Below the pieces are notes generated by a model. That model had not been told where the DNA came from. It saw only the letters and a list, made by a program, of their open reading frames with translations, and ran no database searches. A stretch of DNA of 32,650 nucleotides from Blastomyces gilchristii SLH14081 (lineage: Eukaryota; Ascomycota; Eurotiomycetes; Onygenales; Ajellomycetaceae): positions 1-32,650 of the forward strand of contig NW_003101619.1 of NCBI RefSeq assembly GCF_000003855.2, read 5' to 3'. Made by a program: the position numbers and the translations under genes. Positions 11,139 to 20,810 of the stretch are shown in pieces (position 1 is the first letter of the stretch; every line of letters starts with the position of its first letter).

Positions 11139-11467
11139 TGTGGCGGGCTGCGCCCGATCAATCATATAGACTATTCCGTTACACTTCATAGATTCTTCCG
11201 CTCCACTCCATAGATTCTTCCGTTCCACTATTGAACACGTACGCCCCGATTCTCGGCCATTCTCAATCACTGATCCTCGGCCGCCACGAACGCGTATAGA
11301 TTCTTCCGCCCCGAAGCTTCACTGCATACACTATCTCATATGTGTATAAATATTCACTCTGATCACTGATTTCTACACTTTCTCTTTCTTTTCCTTCTTT
11401 AATATTTTTCTCTTTGTTATATAAGACCTATATATTATACTGATCTATTCGGCGTAGGCCTCTTACA
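11139..11467 (+). repeat. Gypsy-B1 5' LTR
   Basis: 329 bp, TGTGGCGGG...CTTACA. It is the least mutated LTR in the window, with many CpG and CCGC steps (for example CGTACGCCCCG and GGCCGCCACGAACGCG) in an otherwise AT-rich region. It holds a short internal repeat of TAGATTCTTCCG. Confidence 0.92.
11345..11411 (+). promoter_or_regulatory. Predicted chromovirus promoter and transcript start
   Basis: TATAAATA at 11345-11352 is followed after 48 nt by AATATTTTTCT (11401-11411; AACGTTTTTCT in the 3' LTR at 16728-16738), preceded by a CT-rich stretch. The second segment is complementary to the primer-binding site at 11470-11480, so by analogy with Tf1 it is the likely 5' end of the transcript. The TATA box is a direct reading; the start site is inferred. 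Confidence 0.5.
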
Positions 11468-11469
11468 CT

Positions 11470-11480
11470 AGAAAAACATT
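11470..11480 (+). promoter_or_regulatory. Putative self-primer-binding site (Gypsy-B1)
   Basis: AGAAAAACATT lies 2 nt after the LTR end. Its reverse complement AATGTTTTTCT differs from AACGTTTTTCT in the 3' LTR by one C/T change, and from the 5' LTR by one G/A change. No TGG start typical of tRNA-primed sites is seen here. Confidence 0.5.
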
Positions 11481-12059
11481 CATCATCTCCTTATTAGGAA
11501 ATGATTATTCACACATCATCTTCTCATTAGAAATGATTATTCATCAAGAAATATCTACACATGTAATAACATATAAGAAATAGAGAAGCAGTCAAACAGT
11601 TAAACAGACACTAAGTTCTCAGATAGAAGCTTGCTCACCAGTCACTCTGACTCTGTAACAAGATCTTATGAAGAGAATAAGATCTTATAAGAGAATATCA
11701 GTGAAAGACCTGAGAGTTCTGACACTCAGATATATGAGAATATAATTACACTTCTTCAGATTTCACAGATATCATACATTCAATGATCAATATAATCATA
11801 TCTAACAATAATATAAAACTCTCAAACATGAGCATAGATGTGATATCACAGTGACTCTGAGCAATGTTGAAATTACAATAGTAACAGATAACAGATATGC
11901 ATGCAAGTCAATAACTTCAATATGAAGAGATTCAATAATTAACTCATGAAATTTCAACATCTACAGAATTAAATATAAAAGCACTGAAAGAATACTTAGA
12001 TACTCTTACATATTTCAATACTTTCAATCTCACTCTCTACTCATTATGGAGAATGAAAA

Positions 12060-12600
12060 TGCTCATGAAACTGAATATAGATGAAGATATCATTGATTCA
12101 TTGATCAATCAAGATTGATATATCAATGAACAATTGAAAGATTATACAAGATAGAAGTTTCATTTATGAATGAAAGCATGTGAACTAGTATTATAAACAT
12201 CTGACAATATCATGAAATATCTTGATATTCTGTTTCAAGACAGTGCCATGCAACAGAAAGTATTAGAATGATTACAGAGCATCTGACAGAGAAACACTTC
12301 TCTTACAATATTTATTCCTGACTTTAATACTAAGATTCTAGAAGCAGATAATCAATCTTGAAAGAATTAAATAAAGATTAGCATGCTCAAGAAGACATTA
12401 ACTTTCAAACTCTTACAGATTCTTATAAGTGTAGACAAAGATCAGACTTATGAAGACTTCTGTACACAGCTTCAGATATTGAATGATCATCTTATCAAGC
12501 TCAAGAGTATACAGAATAGTGGCAGAAGATATTACACTTCAGTCAGTTATACACTCATACTGAAGAGAAGTAACAGCAATGATGCAGATGCCATAAACTG
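12060..12600 (+). pseudogene. Gypsy-B1 gag, broken by assembly gap
   Basis: The frame containing 12383 reads, with stops, a gag segment: KLNIDEDIIDSLIN, then MKYLDILFQDSAMQQK, IFIPDFNTKILEAD, KISMLKKTLTFKLLQ, TYEDFCTQLQILNDHLIKL and GRRYYT. The stretch 12383-12600 is still open. The same segment is present at about 24910-25450 in Gypsy-B2, where it continues into a zinc knuckle. Gag would form the virus-like particle shell. Stops upstream are TGA, TAG and TAA, several at positions expected to be Trp or Arg. The right end is lost in the N run. Confidence 0.75.
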
Positions 12601-13102
12601 NNNNNNNNNNNNNNNNNNNNNNNNNNNNNNNNNNNNNNNNNNNNNNNNNNNNNNNNNNNNNNNNNNNNNNNNNNNNNNNNNNNNNNNNNNNNNNNNNNNN
12701 NNNNNNNNNNNNNNNNNNNNNNNNNNNNNNNNNNNNNNNNNNNNNNNNNNNNNNNNNNNNNNNNNNNNNNNNNNNNNNNNNNNNNNNNNNNNNNNNNNNN
12801 NNNNNNNNNNNNNNNNNNNNNNNNNNNNNNNNNNNNNNNNNNNNNNNNNNNNNNNNNNNNNNNNNNNNNNNNNNNNNNNNNNNNNNNNNNNNNNNNNNNN
12901 NNNNNNNNNNNNNNNNNNNNNNNNNNNNNNNNNNNNNNNNNNNNNNNNNNNNNNNNNNNNNNNNNNNNNNNNNNNNNNNNNNNNNNNNNNNNNNNNNNNN
13001 NNNNNNNNNNNNNNNNNNNNNNNNNNNNNNNNNNNNNNNNNNNNNNNNNNNNNNNNNNNNNNNNNNNNNNNNNNNNNNNNNNNNNNNNNNNNNNNNNNNN
13101 NN
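12601..13102. other. Assembly gap (502 N)
   Basis: Unknown bases. Alignment of both flanks to Gypsy-B2 (12600 matches 25450; 13103 matches 26075) predicts about 624 bp here, covering the end of gag, its zinc knuckle and most of protease. Frames drawn across the gap are meaningless. Confidence 0.95.
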
Positions 13103-16100
13103 TTTGACTTGAAGATGTCTACACATATGAAGTCAATAATCTTGATTATAATCTTATGTTAGAACTTGCCTGACTATCTGAATAAGACATCTTATTAAAC
13201 ACTTAAAACAGAAGCTTGATATTCTCTAACAATGATAGAATTCACAAGAATGACATTCACAAGACTATGAACCTGACACAGATCTCTGTCAACACCTATA
13301 AAATGCTCAGAAAAAGAAGTCATTAAAAGAATCATCAATAGCAGAATCATATGTCAATCTATTTCATCAGTCTGACTGATATTAAAAAGGCTCTAGAAAA
13401 GTTATTCTGTGTTACAATAACAGATTCTCATACAAAACTCTCTCAATAATATCATGAATATCTAGATATCTTCTGACAAGATAATAATGATACAAATCTA
13501 CCTCTCTTACAAGGTTCAGAAGTGAATCACAGTATTAAGTTAGAAAAGAAGAACAGTAAGAACTCTGAATCATCATAAGACTCTCTTTATAATATGTCTT
13601 GAGATGAACTTCTTCTTCTTCAGAAGACACTCAATGATCTGTTAGATAAGAAATTCATACATATTAGCAACTCTTTCACTGCAGCTTCTATTCTCTTTGC
13701 AAAGAAGTCAGATAAAGAACTCTGATTCTGTGTGAACTACTGAGATCTGAACAGATTGATAAAGAAAGATTGATATTTCTTATCTCTTATCAATGAAACT
13801 CTAGCACAGATCAGGTGAGCTCAATGATTTACAAAGCTAGATATTATCCCTGCATTTCATAAGATTCATATCACTGAAGAAGATGAATGACTTATAGCAT
13901 TCTGAACATATTATGATCTCTTTGAATGAATAGTCACATTCTTTAAACTGACTAATACTCTCAGTATATTTCAGAAGTATATTAACTGAGCACTCTGAGA
14001 TTTTCTTGATAAGTTTGCATCTACTTATCTAGATAACATTTTCATCTTCACTGATGAATTCAGAAAAGAATATCAAGAGTATATGTGAAGAGTATTACAA
14101 CAACTACAAGAAGCAGAACTATTAATTAATATTAACAAGTGTGATTTCAAAGTTAAGAGTACTAAATACTTAGATTTCATCATAGAAGCTGATAAGAGAA
14201 TTCAAATGAATTCTGAGAAGGTCTCTGTTATTCTTGAATAAGAAGCTTCATATACTGTGAAAGATATATAAAGCTTCATTGAAGTTACTAACTTCTATCA
14301 GTGATTTATATAAAACTTCTCAGATATTACAAGATCACTTACAGATCTTACTAAGAAAGACTCAGTATTTCAATAATCAGCTGACACTGAAGCTGCATTT
14401 ATACAGATGAAGAAGATGTTTATTAATACTTCTCTGCTGATAATATTTGATTCTGATTATAAGACAGTTGTTGAGATTAATTTCTCTGACTATGTGATAG
14501 AAGAAGTAATATTATAATATGATAATAAAGATATTCTACAATTATATGTCTTTATATCTAAGAAACTGAGTCTTACTGAATGCAATTATGAGATCTATAA
14601 TAAGAAACTTCTCACAATTATACACTGTTTAAAAGAATGAAACTCTGAACTTCAAAGTATCTTCAAATTTGAGATAATCACAGATCATAAGAATCTCAAA
14701 TACTTCACAACTACTTATAAACTCATCAAATGACAGATGTGATGATCTGAGTTCTTAAGTCACTTTCATTTTATAATACACTATCATCCTGGCAGTCAGA
14801 ACTCGATGGTAGATGCTCTCTTATAACAAGAGCTCAATATATCATCTGATGTAATAGATACTCACTGAATGAACTGAGAGCACTGACTCTTGAATCTGAA
14901 GATACTAGTTAATCAAGATAAAACAGTTCATAGAACTATATATACTTCTTCAGTTAGAACTGTCATTGATATCTTCACTTCTTCTACACTGAATGAACTG
15001 TGATATATAGCAGCTCAGATAAATGAACTTCTTCAGACTCTCACTGAAGTAGTACATCAAGAAGCACTCTGATTTTCCTCAGAACTATATATAAGAATCA
15101 ATATCTCAGAATGTTCAATTAATGATAATAACACTCTATAATTTCATGAAGAATACTGAGTCTCTCACTCTGAACTCTTACACACTCAGATAATATAAGA
15201 GATGCATGATTTATATATAACTGATTATTCAGACTGTGAACAACTGTATAGAATGATCTTCTGAGACTTCTACTGATCTGAGATATTAAATAGTATTAGA
15301 CACTTCATCTGAAACTGCAATCACTGTTCTTCTATTATCTTATGAAAGAACTGTAGAAAAGATCTATTGAAATGATTTCATATTTCTGATAGAATCTGAT
15401 GAGATGTAGTAATTGACTTTGCTATTAATTTATCTGAGAGTAAGAATTATAGAAACATTCTAATCATTATAAATTAATTGAGCAAAGATGTAATATTGAA
15501 ATCTTGTAATAAGATAAATACTGAATAAGTTACTGAAGCTTTTTTATAGAGTCTGTTCTATCAGATGCATGAATTACTGAGATCTATAGTATCAGATCAG
15601 AGCTGTCAATTTATAAGTACTCTCTGAACAAGAATCTGTCAAGTTCTCAAGATTATATACTATCTATCAACTGTCTATCACTCTGAGACTGATGATGTGT
15701 CAGAACAGACAATTCAGACTGTGAAGAATTATCTCTATAAGTTCTGTAACTACTTATAAGATGATTGACATAATCTTCTTCTACACAGAGGTCACTATCA
15801 ATGATCAAGATGCTGTTTTAATGGATGTAAGTCTGTTCTTTCTTACACATGAATATCACATGAAAGTGTTGAATCTTCTAGAGACTACACAGTTCACATC
15901 AGACTCTTACAGTTCAATTCATATTGCTGATAATATAGTAACAAAGCTCTGAGATATCTGTAATTGAGCAGAGGTCTTCATGACAACTGCAAAACAAGAT
16001 TAAGAGAATCAAATCAATGTTCATCAAGATCTCATTAAACAATATAAGATAGAAGATTTGATATGATTGAATCTTAAGAATATACAAATCACACATTCAT

Positions 16101-16440
16101 CTTGTACACTAGATTACTGCCATGTCAAGTATAAAGTGATAGAAGTTCTAGATAGCTACAACTATCATCTTAACACATCATCAGAGATTCATAATATATT
16201 TCACACAAGCTTGCTCTGCTGCACTGTCATCAATTCATTCTCTTCTCAACTAACTTCTGACTGACAGTCACCAGACATCATAGAAGAAGACAATAAGCTT
16301 GAGTGAGAGATTGAGAATATTCTCAATGAGAGACTCTATGATCACAGCTGATAATATCTCATGAAATGAGTTATCTATAATCAACTGATCTGAACTCTGA
16401 GGTCTGTGTTATCTAAAACAGTGACTCTTGACTGATGAGA
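13103..16440 (+). pseudogene. Gypsy-B1 pol remnant with chromodomain
   Basis: In order: end of protease (NNLDYNLMLEL near 13130); RT from about 13600 (DELLLLQKTLNDLLDK, KLDIIPAFHKI, LTNTLSIFQKYIN, box YLDN at 14026-14037); RNase H (near 14440-14720, [21 protein letters not shown]); integrase with CxxC at NCNHC and D,D35E triad at 15415, 15595 and 15703, exactly 35 residues between the last two; a C-terminal HTSLLCCTV segment; and a chromodomain at about 16301-16410 (E*EIENIL...YLMK*). Of 12 stops I counted at 13603-14240, 11 are TGA, lying where family members have Trp or Arg. A 2-bp deletion near 15780, seen against Gypsy-B2, shifts the frame after the catalytic core. Not functional. Confidence 0.88.
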
Positions 16441-16465
16441 ACTGCTTCTGAAAGAGAGGAGCTAA

Positions 16466-16794
16466 TGTGACAGGCTGTGCCTGATCAATCATATAGACTA
16501 TGTTATTACACTTCATAGATTCTTTCACTTCACTTCATAGATTCTTTCATTTCACTATTAAACATGTACACCCTGATTCTCAGCCATTCTCAATCACCGA
16601 TCCTCAGCCGCCATGAATGCGTATAGATTCTTCCGCCCTGAAGCTTCACTGCATACACTATCACATATGTGTATAAATATTCATTCTAATCACTGATTTC
16701 TACACTTGCTCTTTCTTTTCCTTCTTTAACGTTTTTCTCTTTGTTATATAAGACCTATATATTATACCGATCTATTCGGCGTAGGCCTCTTACA
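16466..16794 (+). repeat. Gypsy-B1 3' LTR
   Basis: 329 bp, collinear with the 5' LTR and preceded by the purine tract AAAGAGAGGAGCTAA. By eye it differs from the 5' LTR by about 29 transitions and 3 transversions; most transitions are at CpG, the next most at CpC. It is clearly more decayed than the 5' LTR. Confidence 0.92.
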
Positions 16795-16799
16795 GAAAG

Positions 16800-18009
16800 C
16801 TTTCACTATTATAAATAGTTCAGTAGCAAAGACGTCAGATTCACAGCCTAAATTTCAGAAACCTGAGATGAAATTAATATTATCTTCAGTATATGTAATA
16901 TCTGTATCTAATCTGTTCAAATTCTCATTTTTTAAATTATCTGAGTAAATCAGAATAGAGTCTTTTATATTCATTGTAGAGATCTTCTTCAAATACTGTT
17001 TATATTCTCTCTCTTTAAAGAGTTCACTTATTTACAAGTCTATGAGAGATTCAAGCTTTTCTCTTTAGAGAGTTATCTTTACATGATCAACTTTCTCAAT
17101 ATTTAATGAAGAAAATTAATTTTTAATCAGTGAATATAGTCTGTATAGTTGAGAGAGTATTTTCTTTAAAGAATTATTTTCATTTGAATTAAGAAATCTG
17201 TTTCAGTTCAGTTCATTTTCTAAGATGATTAATAAAAATGAAGAAGAGACTCTTTTTCTGATTATATAATTTAAGCTTATCTTTATAACTCTCAGAGTAT
17301 AGTTCATACAGATCTTTTCAAATCTGATAGCAGAAGAAAAAATTGAAGCTTTAATTTTCATTACTTTAATAGAAGATGATTTAAATGCTCTCTGCATTCT
17401 TCTTAAAGCTCTGTTTTACAGACTTTGAAAGAGTTCAGTGAAACTTTGTTAATTATTTTATTAAACTTGAACTTTATAATCAGCTACTGAGATAATACAG
17501 GCTTTGTATAACTGTCTCATAGTCTGGAAGAATAGATCTCTCTTTGTATTTAATAGTCTGATTATGCTATTCAATAGTCTTTCTGTCTTGATACTTCTTT
17601 ATTGAATATAATACTTCTTTGTTCAGTATAATATTTAGAATTTAACTTGAAGTTTAATCATACTTCTAATCATTTGACATTCAAACTGAGTTTAATCTCT
17701 TTATTCAAAAGAGTTAGATATGGTTTTTTCTCATTAATTTTATCAAAGAAATTAATTAACTCAGTTTTATTCATATTAAATTGAATTTAATTAATATCTA
17801 CTCTAACCAAGATTTTCTTTACTACTTTTTCAATCACTTCTAAATTCTCTTTGATTATTTTTGAACTATAGACTAGATCAATATTATTTATATAACTTGA
17901 AGATCTCACTATTTTCATATCTCTATTCTTGAATAGATATACAGTGTATATTACAAATAAAATGAGTGAGATTGAAGATTCTTGCAGTACTTTTATTTTT
18001 ATCTCAGTC
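16800..18009 (-). mobile_element. Minus-strand Tad1-like LINE, 5' half (RT)
   Basis: Continues the LINE of 9995-11138 after Gypsy-B1. On the minus strand it reads the end of the RT domain (SLILFVIYTVYLF, then SYINNIDLVYS, the YIDD box changed to YINN), then NMNKTELINFF, and the segment AFKSSSIKVMKI...SAIRFEKICMNY at 17203-17397, which matches 22785-22900 of the plus-strand LINE. The copy begins at the equivalent of 22195 in that LINE; the two halves sum to about 2354 bp versus 2351 bp, so it is collinear and 5'-truncated. Confidence 0.82.
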
Positions 18010-19279
18010 CTCTATATCTCTGTCATCTCTGCCTCTGTCATCTGTATTATACTTACAGTAGCAGCAGTGAAAAGTTGAAATATTTATCAAGTTAGTTTTA
18101 TCACAGTATTTCGGAATACAGGCTTATTCTCTAATGAGCAGCTTTACATGAAGCAACTGACTGATCAATGATAATAGTGATTATATATATCTGCTTCTGC
18201 AGTCTCTCTACAGTCATAAACAAACTCTCTACTTATAGTTTAATCTACTTATAAGTCATCTTAAGAATATCAGCTTTGAATTATCTTATCATGATAAGAG
18301 TCTCTAGTTCAAAAGAGACTCTGAGATATTTCTCACTCTCTATGTAAACAATGTCAAGTTAATAGACTTCAACACAGATGTCATTGAACAGGTATTGTAT
18401 TAAATCACTGATTAATTCACAGTGAAAGATCTGAGATCTGTAAATTACTATTTAAGTATACAGATTGAGAAGAAATGACAGTAATATCAAGCTATTATAA
18501 GTTATTCATATCAAATCAATATTGAATGAATTCAGAATGGTTATTTTTTAGACTGTAAGAACTGTTTTAAAATCTGTCTTTAACTCACTCTTTAATCTCA
18601 AATCTTTCAAAGAGTTTAAATATCAGTAATTTATTGAATCACATTAATATCTTATTATATACACTTATTCTGATATCTCTTTTACAACTGCTAAGCTTAT
18701 CTGTTAATTAAGCAAGTCTATACAAGCATGCTGAGCGGCAGGTAAACATTTCATTTACTATATCTACAGTATAACTAACTTCTATATTTATTATATCACT
18801 GAAGTGAAAGAGCTTAACTTTGAAGTCTTTACAAATTCTGATTGAGTAGATGATATCAGTAACTGTAAATCTATATTAAGTCTTCTTATCTGTCTTACTG
18901 ACAGATCAATCATATGAAAATTCTTCAAGCAGATAATCATAGCACTGAGTATCACAGAAGCAGAGTATATATCTGTCTCTGAGAGTCTTAAAACTGTAAT
19001 CTGACTGTGTGAACTACTTATGAAGCTTGAATTTCCATTCTCTGATTTTACAGTTTCTCTATACATTGATAATAACAGAGTAATTACTATAGTAAACAGT
19101 GAGAAGATCATCTATAATATATACTATATCAATATTAAACATTACCTTATTCATAATACTGCTGCTGCCGATGTTATCAGAATTATACAGATAGATATTA
19201 TCAGCATAACTGCAGACACTCTAATAAAAGCTCTAATAGCTGAAGTTTATAAAGATACTCTAGTTAACATAGAGATCTG
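18010..19279 (+). pseudogene. Copia pol remnant: RT and RNase H
   Basis: Starts abruptly after the LINE with the Copia RT segment LYISVISASV then IILTVAAVK (family: APVxxxxxxRxxLAxAAxxG), then ELYMKQ (EEIYMKQP), then LLQSLYSHKQ (LxKALYGLKQ), and the catalytic box at 18341-18352 as YVNN (YVDD with both Asp lost). VKDLRSVNYYLSIQIEKK follows. RNase H has ITEAEY (18951-18968) and LYIDNN (19059-19076), then IKHYLI and ADTLIKAL, ending at the stop at 19277-19279. RT and RNase H lie in different frames, so at least one indel is present. The last 86 codons are open. Upstream pol is missing. Confidence 0.8.
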
Positions 19280-19478
19280 AACATCTACTGTCAGAAAAGA
19301 TCTGATGATGTCTTATTAGATACAGAGTCTTATCAGCCTGCTATTTCTACAGTAGTTTATTGATTCATTTTACTGTTTCTTTATTTTTATTCTTCAATTC
19401 TTGTTAGTCTTCCGCGAAATCTTTGATAAAACACACTGATATTTTTGTATATAATATTCTTTCTCTAGTTATAGAATC

Positions 19479-19513
19479 ACTCTGCTGAGTTGCACATGTC
19501 TACTCAGCAGAGT
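19479..19513 (+). other. Perfect 12-bp inverted repeat before Copia 3' LTR
   Basis: ACTCTGCTGAGT at 19479-19490 and its exact complement at 19502-19513 with an 11-nt loop. It lies just upstream of the purine tract AAGAGAGG and the LTR start. It may form an RNA hairpin in the 3' untranslated part of the element; role unknown. Confidence 0.6.
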
Positions 19514-19528
19514 AGCAGCTAAGAGAGG

Positions 19529-19675
19529 TGTCAGATTCTCTCTCTACGGACTGACTACTTTTATCTACGTGAGATGTTCATTAATCAGTTAGTAAATGCC
19601 TGTCATATATAAAAAGCCGCACAATAGCTAGATCTTGATAATATAATAAACTACTCTAATATATCATCTTTATCA
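19529..19675 (+). repeat. Copia 3' LTR
   Basis: 147 bp, TGTCAG...TATCA, preceded by the purine tract TAAGAGAGG and followed by the ATTTT target duplication (19676-19680). It is the less mutated of the two Copia LTRs (retains CTACGG and CTACGTG). Confidence 0.85.
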
Positions 19676-19680
19676 ATTTT

Positions 19681-20308
19681 CATCTCAAGAATCAGTAATC
19701 TTATTATTTTTTATCTTAATATTAAGATTCTTTATTAGTATTTACATTATAAGTTGAATTATATCAATAATATAGAGAATATAATCTTATTTATTATTTC
19801 AGAAATATAATATCAGTTTTTACTTTAAGCTCTTTATTATAGTATACTTATTCTCAGTATTATCAGTTATAATTATAAGAAGACTAAGATTAATATCTTA
19901 ATAGTTATTTTTAATCATAGTTATTAATATCTCTATAATATAATTCTCAGTATAACTACTAATTAATGATTTAAATTTAATTAATATCTCTTAATAAGTT
20001 TAGTTCTTATTAATATAATAATATATAACTCTTATAAATGTAAGATTATTTATACTAGTTTATACATTCACTATAAGAGATACTCTTTAATAATTCTTTT
20101 TCTCTGATTTTAAATATTATATATTAACTTTATAGTGTGTCTTGAGATTGAACTGAAGACAGAATCAATATAAGATATAAAGATTTGAATTAAGTACTTA
20201 AAGAAGTGTTCAGAATTCAGAGTTTTCAATTGATTAAGAAGAAAGATTCAGAGATACATATACATAAAATAATTATTAACAGAAGTTATCAGATAAGAGT
20301 TTTGAAAT
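19681..20308. other. AT-rich interval, no recognisable gene
   Basis: About 630 bp between Copia and Gypsy-B2, composed largely of A/T with TTAATAT-type runs. A short plus-strand frame at 20206 runs on into the Gypsy-B2 LTR, which argues against it being a gene. No repeat partner was seen in the window. Confidence 0.5.
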
Positions 20309-20313
20309 CAGAG

Positions 20314-20612
20314 TGTGACGGGTTTCGCCCGATCAATCATATAAACTATTCCGTTACACTTCACAGATTACAGATTTCTACTGCTTCATTGTTGATCACT
20401 GATTCTCAATCACTGATTCTCAGTCATCATGAACACATATAAATTCTTCCGCTCTGAAGCATCATCACGTACATCACTACATACATGTATAAATATTCAC
20501 TTTAATCACTGATTCTCACACTTTCTCTTTCTTTTTCTTCTTTAACATTTTTCACTTTGTTATATAAGATCTACAAATATCATATCAATTCATTCAGTGT
20601 AGGCCTCTTACA
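20314..20612 (+). repeat. Gypsy-B2 5' LTR
   Basis: 299 bp, TGTGACGGG...CTTACA. TATAAATA at 20488-20495, then 48 nt to AACATTTTTCA at 20544-20554, the presumed transcript start. Confidence 0.88.
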
Positions 20613-20614
20613 CT

Positions 20615-20625
20615 TGAAAAACAAT
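20615..20625 (+). promoter_or_regulatory. Putative self-primer-binding site (Gypsy-B2)
   Basis: TGAAAAACAAT lies 2 nt inside the LTR end. Its first seven bases pair with TTTTTCA of the LTR segment at 20544-20554 (8 of 11 overall). Relative to B1, both partners differ at the same pair (T in the site with A in the LTR, versus A with T), a compensatory change. Confidence 0.45.
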
Positions 20626-20810
20626 CATCATCTTCTCATTAGAAACAATTATTTATTGAGAAGATATCTGAACATATAATAACATGTAAGAAAGAGAAAT
20701 AATTAGTTAAAGTGAACACTGAGTTCTCAGATAGAGACTTACTCATCAGTCACTCTGACTCTGTAATAAGATCTTATAAGAGAATATCAGTGAAAGACTT
20801 AAAAGTTCTG

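Larger units (their letters stand above)
11139..16794 (+). mobile_element. Gypsy-B1: full-length chromovirus (Tf1/sushi-like)
   Basis: Two 329-bp LTRs and a GAAAG duplication on both sides (11134-11138 and 16795-16799) define a complete element inserted into the minus-strand LINE, inside its RNase H. Internal order is leader, gag, gap of 502 N, end of protease, RT, RNase H, integrase, chromodomain, purine tract, LTR, which is the order of Ty3/Gypsy chromoviruses. All ORFs carry stops. Gypsy-B2 (20314-29768) is a second copy of the same family, with 299-bp LTRs. Confidence 0.9.
3709..19675 (+). mobile_element. Ty1/Copia element, outermost host of nested insertions
   Basis: Bounded by two 147-bp LTRs (3709-3855 and 19529-19675) and flanked by ATTTT at 3704-3708 and 19676-19680, a 5-bp target duplication. 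Equal LTR length plus matching duplication shows that one element spans nearly 16 kb because later elements landed in it. The true Copia parts are 3709-5605 (less the MITE 4111-4616 and its 8-bp duplication) and 18010-19675. The middle of its pol (protease, integrase, start of RT) is absent, lost at the 9994/18010 junction region. Confidence 0.8.

Noticed and set aside
12383..13162. Frames running through the N block on either strand
   Set aside because: They exist only because N bases are not read as stops; the real gag frame ends at the gap edge.
13603..14240. TGA read as Trp (altered genetic code)
   Set aside because: TGA also replaces Arg (CGA) positions such as in LRFC and YRDLN, and TAA and TAG also interrupt the frames, so mutation explains it better than recoding.
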